A DNA stretch of 64,000 nucleotides from Nephrocerus scutellatus (taxonomy: Eukaryota; Arthropoda; Insecta; Diptera; Pipunculidae). Below the pieces are notes generated by a model. The model searched no databases. It had not been told where the DNA came from and was given only the letters and a program-made list of their open reading frames with translations. A program made the position numbers and the translations under genes. This document shows, one piece after another, positions 47,366 through 58,984 of the stretch. Positions within the stretch are counted from its first letter, which is position 1. The number at the start of each line of letters is the position of its first letter. The stretch lies in the NCBI GenBank assembly GCA_947095585.1, contig OX352763.1, forward strand, positions 16,851,462 through 16,915,461, in the 5' to 3' direction.

Positions 47366-47712
47366 GGCACATCGGGCCTCGGGGTCGGGGGGCTCCCATA
47401 CAAATATTTTACAAAATGTACCCGATTTTCTTCAAATTTTTTACGCTTGTGTATATCCGGTGATCAACACTTTTTGTAAATAATTTGAAGATATCGGGGC
47501 CTGGGGTCCGGGGGCACCCATACAAATTTATAAAAAAAGTACGTGATTTTCTTCAAATTTTATACGCATGTGTATATCCGATGGACAACACTTTTTGTAA
47601 AAATGTGGAAGTGATCGGGCCCCGCAGTCCGGGGACACCCATACAAATTTTGTAAAAAAAAGTACCCGATTTTCTTCAAATTTTATACGCATGTGTATTT
47701 TTGATGGACAAC
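47366..47712. repeat. Minisatellite, three units of about 120-123 bp
   Basis: CCCATACAAAT recurs at 47395, 47518 and 47638, each preceded by a TCGGG.C...GGGG block and followed by CCGATTTTCTTCAAATTTT and GTGTATATCCG. The last unit ends abruptly at GGACAACAC, and family A sequence begins directly after it. Confidence 0.93.
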
Positions 47713-48035
47713 ACAAGACTGGTGTAGTAAGTTTTGAAACTCTAGACATTTTTCCATCACCATCTTAGGGTGTAAGTCTGATCAGTTGTTAATTTTCCTG
47801 GTATTAAGCCCCACTGGTATGGACCATTAATGACTTTATCGTATGGGACTATCCTGTCTTGGAGGATAGAGGAGAAAATCTTATACGCGGTACTCAACAA
47901 CTTTATAACACGACAATTGCTTTCTTATGTACGCGGCTCAGGATGCCTCTTTGTCAGTCTTCTGTCATCGATTCTTCCACAAAAACTTGCATGGTGTATT
48001 GCGGAACATCCTGTTTTTATCAGCCTATATAGAGC
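47713..48035 (-). mobile_element. Family A fragment, copy A4
   Basis: The DNA matches copy A1 at about 555-860 (GTTTTGAAACTCTAGACATT, then TAGGATAGAGGAGAAAATCT), i.e. the RT fingers/palm region. It starts at the minisatellite edge, lacks both ends of the element, and contains a small deletion near 47920. Confidence 0.85.
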
Positions 48036-48134
48036 TACGAGCAGGTCTCAAGTGCCTATATCCAACTATGAAAATTTTCATTCAGATAAATGGATAAATA
48101 GAAGAGGACTTAACACAATACCTTGTAAAGGGTG

Positions 48135-48611
48135 ATTTCACTACAGTTTCCGAACTTTCTTTAAAAAAATTTAAAGAAATCTTTGGTTTTTTTTTATAAA
48201 TTAAACAAATTTACGCGTTTTATTAGGTATAATAATTTTATAATAATATCATTATAATGGGCGTCTTTCGACCAAATTTTCGTTACTTTTGCGCAAGTTA
48301 TGGGCGTTATCTCGGCTATAACTTAGCGGATATTGGTTATTAATCGCTCCAAAGTTTGCTGTCGTAGTCACGACTTTCGCGTAAGCCCACAAAAACAAAA
48401 CTCCCAACCGCATTAAGTTGCATGATCTTGGCAACCAGTTGATATCACCAAAACGTGAAATAATGCGACCTTGGAACTTTGCACGCAAAACATATAGCCT
48501 TGGAAGTAGATGACTTCCACATAAATATCTTTGATTTGATCCCAAAAATAATTGATTATTATAGTATGGCCCAATAAAAACGCCTGACCACAATGCGCAC
48601 CAAACAGTCAC
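48135..48611 (-). pseudogene. Tc1/mariner-type transposase C-terminal relic
   Basis: The minus strand reads MTVWCALWSGVFIGPYY (48611-48561). It then reads KFQGRIISRFGDINWLPRSC (about 48475-48415), NLMRLGVLFLWAYAKV, and in another frame the VIADIPPE-like tail. This matches the C-terminal catalytic region of insect mariner/Tc3-like transposases, 'VTVWCGFW.GGIIGPYFF ... FPGR.ISR.GD.NWPPRSCDLTPLD.FLWGYVK'. The 'CDLTPLD' block is mutated (CNLMRLG), so the catalytic acid is lost. A possible terminal region lies near 48135-48190. No partner terminal repeat was found. Confidence 0.82.
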
Positions 48612-48659
48612 TTTTTTGGCATGTAATTGTGTCTCGTGAATCGCGCTATATGTAGCAAT

Positions 48660-50335
48660 TTAGCTTTTTGACATACTCAGAGCGGCTACAGCGGTCTAAT
48701 AAGTCAATATTAGAAAAGAAGATTTTCTTCGGTACGCAAATCGTACAGAGTTATTATTTATGTAGAAGAATTGAACAATTTTAACGCGTTGAGCGGTGTT
48801 TAGGCGATCTGTTTCATAAATCTGTTGTTGCAAACTAGCACTTGACATTTTAAAAACATATGCTTATTTACAGCTGTTTGATTTACAATATAGCAAACTC
48901 AAAATGGATTACACTTTACAATGTATTTCTTTATTTTAAAAAAATTATCAAGAAAATTCGACAAGCCTATGCAGAAAGAATTCCAAAAATAAAAGCTCTT
49001 TTGTACTATATATCACAGCATCACAGCATCAAAAGGCAAGCAACAGCCAGGGAATATAACTTCTTTTTTATCCGAGTGTCGTCAAACCGAAAATATCTGG
49101 CACAAAATCTACTCCTTTGCAAAGGTCCTATGCTCCCACGTAGAGTAAACAATGGAAAGCAGATAACTGATACCTTACTGGGCTTGGTTGTTCAAGTCCA
49201 GACATATACTTCTCAATTTTCTTGCTGAAAAATGAATCATATGCTGTTGTTGGGTGTTCTTTATGATGATGGCATTCATTTAAGCAACAATCGTTCGTCT
49301 TATTTTCTAATTACAGGTAACGCCTTCTTCTTTTACTTATCATCAATACAAATTGCACATGCGGCAGGCTAAACGCAAAAGTTGTAATTCGATAAAGATT
49401 GCACATACTTGAATTTTTCATAGGCTAAGAATTAAAAGGTTTGCTCGTTTACATTCATAACTATTGCTTCCTTATTCCTTCTCACAATAACGTAAATGAC
49501 TAACAAATTTACAAGTTTAATTTTAATGCGTGTCAAATTCTTCACTTCAGATTGTCACACTGGTTGTCACTCCCAAATTCCACACACACAAAACGAACAC
49601 TTATAGGAGTATTATCCATTTCATTAAGGATCCAAACATCCAGCTTGAAAATGTCGTATTTGAAGCCGTTTTGCCGAAGCAATTTTCTGCACATTTACTT
49701 TTACTTTTATTCCACTATTAATTTCAAAAAGGGTTTTTAGGTCTTCTCGACGAACATGATCTGGGTACTTTTGCCACAGTCTACTTAAAAGTTTGCGTTT
49801 GTATACATTGTTCCTAACAACGATTTTTCATCATCATTTTTGACCCAGTTCTGAGAGAATTTTCTTCCTTAAATTAAAGTCTTTCGAAAATGTATACATG
49901 TATGCAATATATAAAACCATATACATTTGTATGAAGGACTTTAAAATACAACAACTATTTTGCGTGCATACTCGGACAAGTATAGGTAGGCACTTGTGAA
50001 CGATTGTGAAGTTTTAATTCTGTTCTAATCTGCGTAAAATGAAAATGCCTCTGTTTGGGTTTTGTTGTGTCTGAATTGGTGTACATAAACGCTAATCCTT
50101 AAAATTTCTACATAATCATTTGAATAATTTTTGCTGACGCGCTTTGTCAGAAAATGTAGTCGCTGAAAGTGCAATATTTAACTTTTGCAACTATTAGATA
50201 CATTATCTATTAAAGTAAATTTTATGATTTGTATGCTAAATAGTCTTAAGAAAAATAAGTTAGGATTATGTTGTTATTATAAAACTATTAAGCAGTTTTT
50301 TTCTAACTTTAATCAACATGATATTTAGCTCTACT
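48660..50335. other. AT-rich spacer
   Basis: The 122-codon frame at 48860-49228 and others have no recognisable domain. No repeat was recognised. Confidence 0.35.
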
Positions 50336-50339
50336 AGCG

Positions 50340-50570
50340 AGGTCCGATACTAATCTCCCACCGTTCTGCACCGTTCCCGATTTTGAGCTTTTGTCCTCCA
50401 AACTCTGCCATCCTATCACTGTATATTTGATATACCTTGCTGTCGTGTTCCATTAATCTGTGAACAAAGAATCTTCCAAGCAGAATCCTTTTTCCTATGC
50501 CAGCTAAGTATCATACCAACTAAGCTTAATTCTCTACACGATATCAACGTGATCTGTGGATCTGGATTTG
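50340..50570 (-). mobile_element. Family A 3'-end fragment, copy A5
   Basis: It parallels 35140-35400 of copy A2: GTTCCCGATTTTGAGC (3' UTR), CTTGCTGTCGTGTTCCATTA and CACGATATCAACGTGATC (C-terminal coding). It is diverged and short. Confidence 0.6.
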
Positions 50571-50828
50571 GGGATTTGCATTGCGATTGATCGGGAAACT
50601 ACTGACTGCTCAAAACTTGGCTTGTGCCAGTAGCGCAACAATCAACTTCGTTTGTAGTGCTTGCTTTTCCTCATATTGGTGGTCCCCGGGAAATTATGTG
50701 CATAAATCCTTACATATGTAGGCTAAAATTGCAAGTGCGAACGGCGTTTATAGTCACAACACCTCGGATAAGTAATGATCGAATTATGACGATATTGGTT
50801 TTGATTTGGATATTGTACCCGGACTAAG

Positions 50829-51290
50829 ATGGGCTTCTGGAATGTGAGGACTCTCCTTGACTCAGGGAGTGAAGGACCTCAAAATTACAGATTTCTTAAA
50901 CTGGAACGTGAGTTTCTTCGATATAATTTGGACATACTGGAAGTGAGTGAAGTAAGATGGTTCGGCGGTGATGAGGACCAGCTCAAGCGATGGACGGATC
51001 ATTTTTCTACGGTCATTAACCGAATATTCGCTAACGATATGCACCCAAATCAAACGGAGCTGCCGAAAGTAACAATTTCCCGAATTCGCACCAGACTCCC
51101 AGTAAAGACGCACTAAGGAACAACAAGTCGCTAGGACTAGATGGTATACCCGCAGAGCTTCTGTATGCCGCTCCAACGATATCAGCAGTGCTTTTATATC
51201 CTCGTGTAGAGAGAGCTTGGGAAGCAGATAGTTTGCCCGGTGAGTGGAAGTAGGGAATGATTGTCAAGCTCCCTAAAACAGATAGTATAT
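50829..51290 (+). pseudogene. Family B LINE relic: endonuclease start fused to RT start
   Basis: The plus strand opens with MGFWNVRTLLDSGSEG, then LEREFLRYNLDILEVSEVRW (about 50905-50964). This is the N-terminus of an APE-type endonuclease ('WNVRTL', 'DI..LSEvRW'). The frame then passes directly to EDQLKRWTDHFSTVINR (linker) and, shifted, to ALRNNKSLGLDGIPAELLYA (51112-51171). The rest of the endonuclease, about 170 codons, is deleted. The RT fingers block resembles 6391-6480. The frame ends at a stop after SLPGEWK. Confidence 0.8.
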
Positions 51291-51367
51291 ATAAAACTAG
51301 TTGGGTCGCCAAAATGCTTCAACTGAAAAAGTGGGTTGCGAGAAAAAAAGTTTAAGAACCCCAGATA

Positions 51368-51800
51368 TAGAGGAACCATGCATATATTTCTGGTTCCATG
51401 CTGCTTCACTTGACACGAGATACTGAAAGGATGGCGCTACTTTAAATTCGCGCTCACTATCCTTATTAAAAGACCAATATAAGATCTTCTGCCAACAGAT
51501 GGTGCCACTATTTACTTGGTTTTGCTCTCATTTATGTTCGATGTAGATGGAAGCTTCTTGTACATCACTTGGATTTCTACCAATGATGTAAGTATTGTAT
51601 TTGTGAACCAGTATCTGGTGAACTTATCAAGTAATGTTCCTCTCGCCATTGAATCGAAGTCTTAGATCACTTTCTCCAACGCCAGATTGTAGAGGACGCA
51701 CTTTTCGGAATGGGCTTGATAACGATCTGTATATCCTTACTTGGCTTATAACATTGGTCATGATCAACCTTTATCGTCGTGTCAGTCTGCCAGCTGTCTC
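51368..51800 (-). mobile_element. Family A fragment, copy A6
   Basis: It matches the first 450 bases of the window (copy A1): TATTTCTGGTTCCATGCTG, then TTTAAATTCGCGCTC, GATCACTTTCTCCAACGCCA and TTGGCTTATAACATTGGTCA. It covers the RT palm-to-thumb region with several indels. Confidence 0.85.
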
Positions 51801-51852
51801 TGAAAAGGGAATCGAGAAGAAATAAGATAAAATACTTTTTTTTATCTACAGG

Positions 51853-52131
51853 ATGTTTAATTTTTTAAAAGGAGCTGGAAAGCATTTTCAAGTGAACTAT
51901 TCTTGTCCTCTGCACACTACATGGAGCGAGAACCGCACTACGTATAGAAGTAATACCAAAGAGTACACGGTTTGGCGCTATATACCAATAAACATCGCGC
52001 CGCACATTCTAAATTTATTATCAATTCAGTACCTGGATGCATTTTCCAATTTAAAAAGACGTAGCAAAATCTATTTTGAAACACTTTCACGAATATCTAA
52101 TAAATTTGTAGATTTCTACAACAAGTTTTAA
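51853..52131 (+). CDS. Unrecognised ORF behind a good splice-acceptor-like tract
   Basis: A polypyrimidine tract followed by ATCTACAG (51833-51851) sits directly before a 92-codon frame starting MFNFLKGAGKHFQVNYSC and ending with TAA at 52131. The peptide is of mixed composition and looks more protein-like than neighbouring AT-driven frames (TKEYTVWRYIPINI, then LKRRSKIYF). I do not recognise the family, and no polyadenylation signal is obvious nearby. It could be a terminal exon of an unseen host gene, a transposon fragment or chance. Confidence 0.18.
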   Translation: MFNFLKGAGKHFQVNYSCPLHTTWSENRTTYRSNTKEYTVWRYIPINIAPHILNLLSIQYLDAFSNLKRRSKIYFETLSRISNKFVDFYNKF

Positions 52132-53220
52132 ACAGCCTTTCTTATTAGTGGCCACATATTATTTTCTTACATTTAAAAGTGCATATTGGTGCATGTTGTC
52201 TGCATCGCGGTCTTTTGCAAAGTACTCGTACCAAGACTTAACATTTGCTTCATTTCATAGCAGTGATCACTATGAAATGAGAATTTCAATTAAAAAATCG
52301 TATATTCAACTTAAGCTGGCTCTAATGGTACAATGGGTAATATATCGTTAGCAATTAAAACTAATACCGAAACATAAATCTGTTAATTAAATTCGTGACC
52401 AAATATCTATGCTTGGAAGCTGATACTAATTAAAAGTATTCTATGTGTGTATAAAAAAAGGATTTCCTAGAAACTTATCACATATCTTTGTCGATAAATG
52501 TATATCCAATAATAATTTTCTATTCCCGAATATATTTTTTAATTAAAGAAATTTCATTGTAAATTGTAGTATATTCGTGTTTTAAAATCCTCGATGCTAA
52601 ATGAGAGGCAGTCACTTCGCTCAAGAACCTTTTGGCAAAATCCTATTCGTTTTGGTACCAGTTCAGAGTCTATTGATAAATTTCAAAAAGATTATAAAAA
52701 AATGTAGTCTGTTCATGTGTTTCTATGCTGAATACGATTCCATCAAAATTAGGAATAAAAATTAAAGAATAAGAGGAGCAAGTTCGATTATGCATCTCCG
52801 TGCACGTATTTAGTCCCTACTAGTTGGGTACCTGGCGTTTCCCCACCACACTCCGACCAACAACCAACATCACTCGGACATCACCAATCAACCAACACTT
52901 CCCCTCCCCACACTACTAAAATGATATGAAAAAAAAAACGAATTGAGAATTAACCACGAATCGAACTTAAAATATAACAGCTATATATTAATGTATATTG
53001 AAGAAACCCGCTTTGCGAGCAAAGCCGCAGGTAGACAGAGTACTAGGAGTACTAGAAAGATACTTAGAATTATAATATACTCGCAGATTGATACCAACAA
53101 CATTATTTTACTGATAAAAAATTCTCCATTATCAGTATTATGGATGTTGTTATAAAATAAGTAGAATAAAGAAAGAATAGGTAAATGTTTAGAAGACAGA
53201 TAGGATACAGCGTAATTTTT
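52132..53220. other. AT-rich spacer
   Basis: No gene supported. The stretch 52805-52925 is CCACC-rich and begins with GGCGTTTCCCC, reminiscent of the element start at 53231. Confidence 0.35.
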
Positions 53221-53230
53221 ATAGTAAAAC

Positions 53231-53546
53231 CCAGCGTTGCCTGGCTGCACCTCACCACACTACCATCCACCCAACTGACCACCAAGACCCATCAAGACCC
53301 ACGTTGAGATACCCACCACCAACATACATCGCACTATTAATCAAATGCACGATTTTCAAGTCAATCTCATACCTACCTACCAGGTCAACCGACTCAACAC
53401 CATTACCACACTAACCACCGACAAAAACTCCACCCCAACCGCCCCAACCACAACCCAAAGTTTCAGCTATATCAGATGAACGGTCTTCGAGTTAAGCATC
53501 AACAGACATACAGACATACAGACAAAGTTTCATTTTTATATATTAA
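53231..53546 (+). mobile_element. Short non-autonomous element, copy 2
   Basis: It starts CCCAGCGTTGCCTGGCTGCA and ends ACAAAGTTTCATTTTTATAT. This is the same kind of start and end as 23301-23642. The interior is CCACC-rich and non-coding. Its end coincides with the palindrome at 53502. Confidence 0.55.
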
Positions 53547-53579
53547 GATGAAACGTTGTCTGTATGTCTGTATGTCTGT
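53502..53579. repeat. Near-perfect 32-bp inverted repeat
   Basis: The 32-base arm at 53502-53533 (ACAGACATAC...AGTTTCAT) is the reverse complement of 53548-53579 with one mismatch. The 14-base loop is AT-rich. The right arm runs into the 8-bp satellite. Confidence 0.93.
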
Positions 53580-53719
53580 ATGTCTGTATGTCTGTATGTC
53601 TGTATGTCTGTATGTCTGTATGTCTGTATGTCTGTATGTCTGTGTGTCTGTATGTCTGTATGTCTGTATGTCTGTATGTCCGTATGTCTGTATGTCCGTA
53701 TGTCTGTATGTCTGTATGT
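53558..53719. repeat. 8-bp satellite (GTCTGTAT)n, about 20 units
   Basis: 162 bases of almost perfect GTCTGTAT repeats. Three units are changed to GTCTGTGT or GTCCGTAT. All reading frames are open in places (MSVCLYVC-type peptide), which is a consequence of the repeat and not a gene. Confidence 0.97.
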
Positions 53720-53827
53720 TGTATCTACTGACTTTTGAATGTTTATCCAGTTCTGAGATATATTTAAAGTTTCAAATCTCTCGCTCAATGGGAAGTTAGC
53801 TTAAAATTAATTTAAAAAATTCCACCC

Positions 53828-54995
53828 AAACAGACAAAAACTGTCTACGATATTAACGTGGTTACCTGCAAGAAACGCATTACCCTACGGTCCTCTACAG
53901 ACACGGAAGAGGTTCTGAAACGCCAATCAATGCCCACCCACAGTATATTCTATTGCAGATGTATCAGTATAACTGGGTGTAAGTAAGGTTCTCACTGATG
54001 GGAGGGAGACCTATCTAAATGCCATTATATGGGTCACGGCACCCAGTTGTTTCACACACAACTCCACGCCGACTATTGTCTTCCCGCTTGCGCTAACCAC
54101 AACCACCACGAAGGGCCGCTTCAACTGCCGGGGACGAACATTCATCCGTGGGCTCCCCGACAACCATGGTACCAGAAATCTCCGGTGGGAATTTGTAGCA
54201 ACCACGTGAAAGCTAGCGGCCAAAAGCTAGCCTAGCAACCAACAGCCATCAACCACGTAGTTGAGTTCCTCACAACTCGGGCCTGGTAACCCTTAGCCAG
54301 TCAGTTATTACCGTCGCTATGTCCGTCCAATTCCACCAAGGCTATCCATCCGCAACATCGAGCTGCCTAGTTCTCCGCCGCCCATACCCATTCAAACAAT
54401 CAACCAGCTCCCTGCAGCTTAAAACTGATCCAAAGTCATAGACATCACCCTTCCATTCTCAGATTCATTTCATCTGGCTTGTCATCTAGACAACATGGTT
54501 TCTTTCTGAAGTACCTTGCACTGGCGAACAGCCACATCATTCCCCGCCAGCCAGTCACACTGCAGGAAGGGCATTGCCCTTCTGACCTTGAAGACTAAGC
54601 TTATTCGGATCACATCCAAGTCAACACCAATTAAAACCGGCATTGCCTCCGTGGAGACTGTGCGTCAAACTGGCAAGCAGGCAATCAGCACGATTCGTTG
54701 GCAAGAACTAATCCTTGCCAAGCTTTTCACAAGCATGGCAGTCTCAAACGTGCATGACAGCTACAAAAAGACCGCCGTATATGATACGCACTGCACGCTT
54801 ATCCAGGCCCCATTTACATCTAAGTACCCTATGCATTGGACCAATCACTTTTAAGAACCGAGCTCAAGCAGATGCACCTGAAAGTTCATGCGCTCATTCA
54901 TGCTGATTCACTTGCTATGCATACTTAAGCCAAGAGCCGTTGAATCTAACAAACGGGGGCCGACAGTCTGACCTACAGCAGCATCATCTTTGTCT
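53828..54995 (+). other. GC-richer, probably retroelement-derived segment without recognised domain
   Basis: Base composition rises sharply relative to both sides, as in other transposon-derived coding DNA here. Open frames at 54029-54235 and 54516-54854 (ending IQAPFTSKYPMHWTNHF) have no domain I recognise. It runs into a family C-like 3' end, so it may be the body of the same insertion. Confidence 0.35.
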
Positions 54996-55140
54996 TCTCC
55001 AATGAAACACTTAACCACAGTACCAATTCCCCAGCTATGAAGAAGCGACATGAATTCAACGCTCCTTCTTCTATTTCCTAATACCCACACTAAAAGGATG
55101 CAAATCCCTTGAGCTTGTGTAAATTATAAAAAATATACTA
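54996..55140 (+). mobile_element. Family C-like LINE 3' end
   Basis: CTTCTTCTATTTCCTAATAC, CCCACACTAAAAGGATGCAA and ATCCCTTGAGCTTGTGTAAA are followed by TTATAAAAAA. This parallels the 3' end of the copy at 43655-43755 (CCCACGCTGTGGC, then CCCCTTTAAGCGTGCGCG, then ATTATAAAAAA). Confidence 0.6.
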
Positions 55141-55199
55141 TATTCGCTTATGTAAGTAAGCTGGGTATAAAGTCCCAAATAAAGGGCGATTTATAAAAA

Positions 55200-58100
55200 A
55201 CTACTTGGAAGTGAATTAAGGTTAAAGTGAGCACATAATCAAGAAGACACAATTTGGCACCTAAATTCTCCATAGTTTATATAATCACTGAAATAAACGA
55301 ACAAGTAAAAAAACAAAAACTTTTGACACACTTGTAATGAGCATCATTTAGTTTTAATTGCGCTACGTAAGTCAACTACCCCTTTTGGAAAATCGAGGAA
55401 TACTCTAAGAAATTACAAAATCATTTACCCAACCTCTCGCTGGTGCAATACTGCTCAACATCCAACCAAATCCTACCGACTATAATAAGCACAAAAGCCT
55501 TAATACAATTCCGAAATACACAACTTTTTCATTTTTTATCGTTTATTTTTATTCCATTTTCACACAAAAAAAATCTTAATCCTGCATGGTTTACAAGCCA
55601 ATTTTTGTTTCCGTTTTACTTTTACAACAAAAGAATGTACCTACACTGTGATACAGCCAATGTAATCGAAAATTGGAAACTAAAACAATTTTATATTTGA
55701 AAGAAATTACACCTCTTTGTGCTGGCGATGGAATTTTATATCCTCTTTGTGCACTCTGTGCCAGTTACTGGCAGGACATAAGCGTTTTTAATGGGTTCAT
55801 TGAAAATTGCTAGTACACTTAGTTGTTACGGATTTTTTAATGTTATACCTTTATAGTAAATGTTTATAACTTCGAAAACAGAAGTCAGGTTATAGTAGTC
55901 CACAGTTGATCAACATGATTTCAGTGAAATGACATTAAAATTCCATTTCTTGTTACAGATACCAAGTTTGACATTACAAAGCTACTGTCAATTTTTACAT
56001 TCCAAGTACAAAACTCCTTTGTGAGTGCTCACGATGTGGGTTTAGAACTGGATTTATGTTTACACTTCTAAAAATGGGACACCTAACCGCGAATAACTTC
56101 ATGTTTTAGGCAGATGATAAGCTGATAATATCGGTGAAACTCCAATGGCTGTACCAGATTAAACGGGTGGAATATCCGATGGCGCAGATTAATTTAATCA
56201 AACCGTTGAAAACTTGAATTTAGTATATAGAAATCAAAACCGTGCGATAGCAGTTTTGTAACTGTTTCTTCTTCATCACCTATAAACATATTTGCTAATT
56301 TAAACAATCTCACTCAGCTTGTGAATAAACCCAGTAGATTCCCCGACATTCTAAGTTATAACGCTAATACCCTTAACATGTTTCTTACCTCTCATCCTAA
56401 TAAATACATCGTCAGTGTAGATCGCCTCTAGGTTTAAAAGAATATTTCTAAAAGAAAAGTGCGACTGCCCGATAAAGCCCGGAAGCAGAACCAAATTTAG
56501 ACGAGTCAAATTCGACTATGACCAAAAACTGAAACATAAAATACAAAAAATAAAAAAATTCTTGGTCATTCGTGAAACGAATTAAAAATACTGCCTCGTT
56601 ATTAATTTCAACGCTCATTCGGAATAACATCCCAATCTAGTTGCTTTTGAGAGCTTGACCTAACAAAATGTTGATGGCCTCACGTTGTTAGAAAATCGAT
56701 AGTTTCACGGACTCCATAAAAATTAGATTTTCGAGCGATAACACAATTCTGGTCTGGTAAGACTAAGACGCTCGGATCGAAACACAAGAAGAAGTGGAAA
56801 TATTTCGTGCATAGAGAATGACATACCCTGTGGAAATTCACGCAGGTTAACTAGATCGACAAAATGACACATTATTTCTTATCATTTTCATCAATAATGC
56901 AATCAATACCAAGTGTATTATGAAGGTTTGTAATCTCTATTACTAAGAAACAAATCCTTAATACATTTTTAGTTTGCTGCCACTGTGATTGATTATTGAT
57001 TTATCAAAGTCAACTGTTAGACTTGCACGACAGTTGCATCTGTGGCCATCGACAGCATTGAGAATCTTTCCAAGTGCCAAGCCACCATAGCCAGGAGAAT
57101 TGCATTTAAAAGGGATTTTTCCAAGCAATAATGTTTAACACATGTGAAGGTGTATAATCTGCGGATTATTTTCTATAAATGATATTGTATTGAGTATCGT
57201 AATAGCGTACATATGTATCCATTCGTAATGTTACTGGCAGCTCACAAATTACAAGTAGCGTTTCGAACAGAAAAGAGAATTGTTCATTTATCCAATTAGT
57301 TGGAAAAATCGAATTTCGCTTTTATTGAAATTAATTATCACTATCTATCCGTAAGCCATATTTTATTATTAAAGTTTCCTGTTAATTTTTACTACATTTT
57401 GGGTATATATTTTAGTGTATTTTTAATAAAACGTATTCGTAGTATAGAGTAATATTGCATCTTCTATTTATTGCAAATTAAAACATTTAAATGTATTTAA
57501 TATGTTGAGAACTCACACAAAGTTCTATATGAAGTTATTGTCTGTGCAAGCATGTGTGGTCCTTAATGCACAGCACGTACAAATAAACGATAAAAATCAG
57601 ATCTGGTTAATGGTAATTAGCGATGCATCAAGGACATGCATGGTCGACCATTCTCTTGACCATGCTTCGTTAAACTCATTTGTTTTGGCTATGATTTTTT
57701 TTTATTTCCTTTTTTCAAAAAACGCTCGTTCGTTGTCAGTCGACCAAACCATGATTGGCTGGCTCTTTTTTTGGTTATCTCCGTGTAAATTTGTATCAAA
57801 GTCCATAGCACTTAATAAGCTTAATCGATTTTTTTCTTAAATTTTGTGAACACTACGTACACATAATAGACTTAGAGTGATGTGACTAAAAAATTGCATA
57901 ACTTATAGCATTCTTGAGTGCTATTTAAATAGCAGCCCTCTAATATGCAGCCGAGATGGGCTGAGCTGAATCAAATCGTTGTATTAAGAAATTGAATGCG
58001 GATCAAAATTTAGTCAGAAGATATATGGAGAAAAAACTTAATCTATGCTGCAATAGATATAAGGCTTAGAGGAAGATTATATCCAGAATTAGTGAAGATT

Positions 58101-58290
58101 AACTGTTTCTACTTTGCTTTTATCCCTGAGCATGGTAGACTTTTAACTCAGTGATGCAACCAACCAATAAACAGATCCCATCTTCGGCGATACCCATAAG
58201 CGCCTTGGCTAGGCGTCTCGCGAACCATTCGTGTTGTGACATTTTTCACACGAATGAAAGGGACCTACAATTTAATGCAGTATTTTAAGG
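55200..58290. other. AT-rich, unique-looking DNA
   Basis: No transposon or gene was recognised over about 3 kb. The 112-codon frame at 57502-57840 has a hydrophobic middle but no start or splice context. A small perfect inverted repeat, GCATGGTC...GACCATGC, lies near 57638-57665. Confidence 0.35.
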
Positions 58291-58295
58291 GCGAG

Positions 58296-58466
58296 TTGAA
58301 GAACTTTCCATGACAAGTTAGCACTCTCGGACGTTTGTCAGACATTCGCAAGAGGTGTTACCTTTAAAAATACTTTTGGTGTTTCTGAGATTCCAATATC
58401 AATCCTCCTGCTCAGAAGTCCAATGCACTAATCACTAGAGCTATGGTTGCCGCTCGCTAATATAAT
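58296..58466 (-). mobile_element. tRNA-derived SINE, copy S3
   Basis: It matches S2 through CTTTCCATGACAAGTTAGCA, CTCTCGGACGTTTGTCAGAC and CTCCTGCTCAGAAGTCCAAT. The minus-strand head reads GCTCTAGTGATTAGTGCATT, an A-box-like region. The B box is decayed. There is no minisatellite tail here. Confidence 0.72.
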
Positions 58467-58816
58467 AAAGAACTAGAACTAGTGATTAAAAGCTGTACTC
58501 ATAAAAAAAGGTGCATGTGAAGTCCGACGCGCGACTGGAGTTTACTCCCTAAGAACGATATTCTTGGAATGTATACAATACGCAAAAGGGGGTAAATAAA
58601 GGCATCTCTTATGATACTGAAAGCATGTATTTACTTTACATAAAAATATATTACTTATATAACATAAATACATTCTTATTAGAAAGATTGATTTCCTTCA
58701 GCATTAACATAACCTTATGAACATTATTAATTGCGTAAATAGTAACGTCATTATGAAATACTGGGACAATAGGTTTGTGGTAACTAAAATACGATCCGTG
58801 AACGTTCGTAAATTGG

Positions 58817-58982
58817 TGCCTGCGGAGTATCTTAAGGGTTTTCTGGCCTAACCGTATCTCTAACGACCATCTTTACCAGAGAACGGGCCAGGAACCAATA
58901 GGCACAACCATTCAACGAAGGAAGTGGCAATGGATTGGTCATACACTACGAAAAAGGCGACAGTTCCATTGTAAAGGTTAGG
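58817..58982 (+). pseudogene. RTE/craniofacial-type RT C-terminal fragment (family E)
   Basis: A single open frame reads CLRSILRVFWPNRISNDHLY and then QRTGQEPIGTTIQRRKWQWI, followed by GHTLRK and a stop. It matches the widespread C-terminal signature 'W..RISN..LY.RTGQ.PI...IRRRKWRWIGHTLRK'. This family differs from family A. It is 5' truncated and has no palm domain. Confidence 0.82.
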
Positions 58983-58984
58983 CT

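Noticed and set aside
48860..49228. 122-codon plus-strand ORF as a gene or the rest of the mariner element
   Set aside because: No transposase motif, wrong strand for the element, composition typical of AT-rich background.
53543..53799. Open frames over the GTCTGTAT array, on both strands, giving Cys/Tyr- or His/Thr-rich repeat peptides
   Set aside because: The 8-bp repeat has no stop in several frames; the peptides are a direct consequence of the satellite and there is no gene context.
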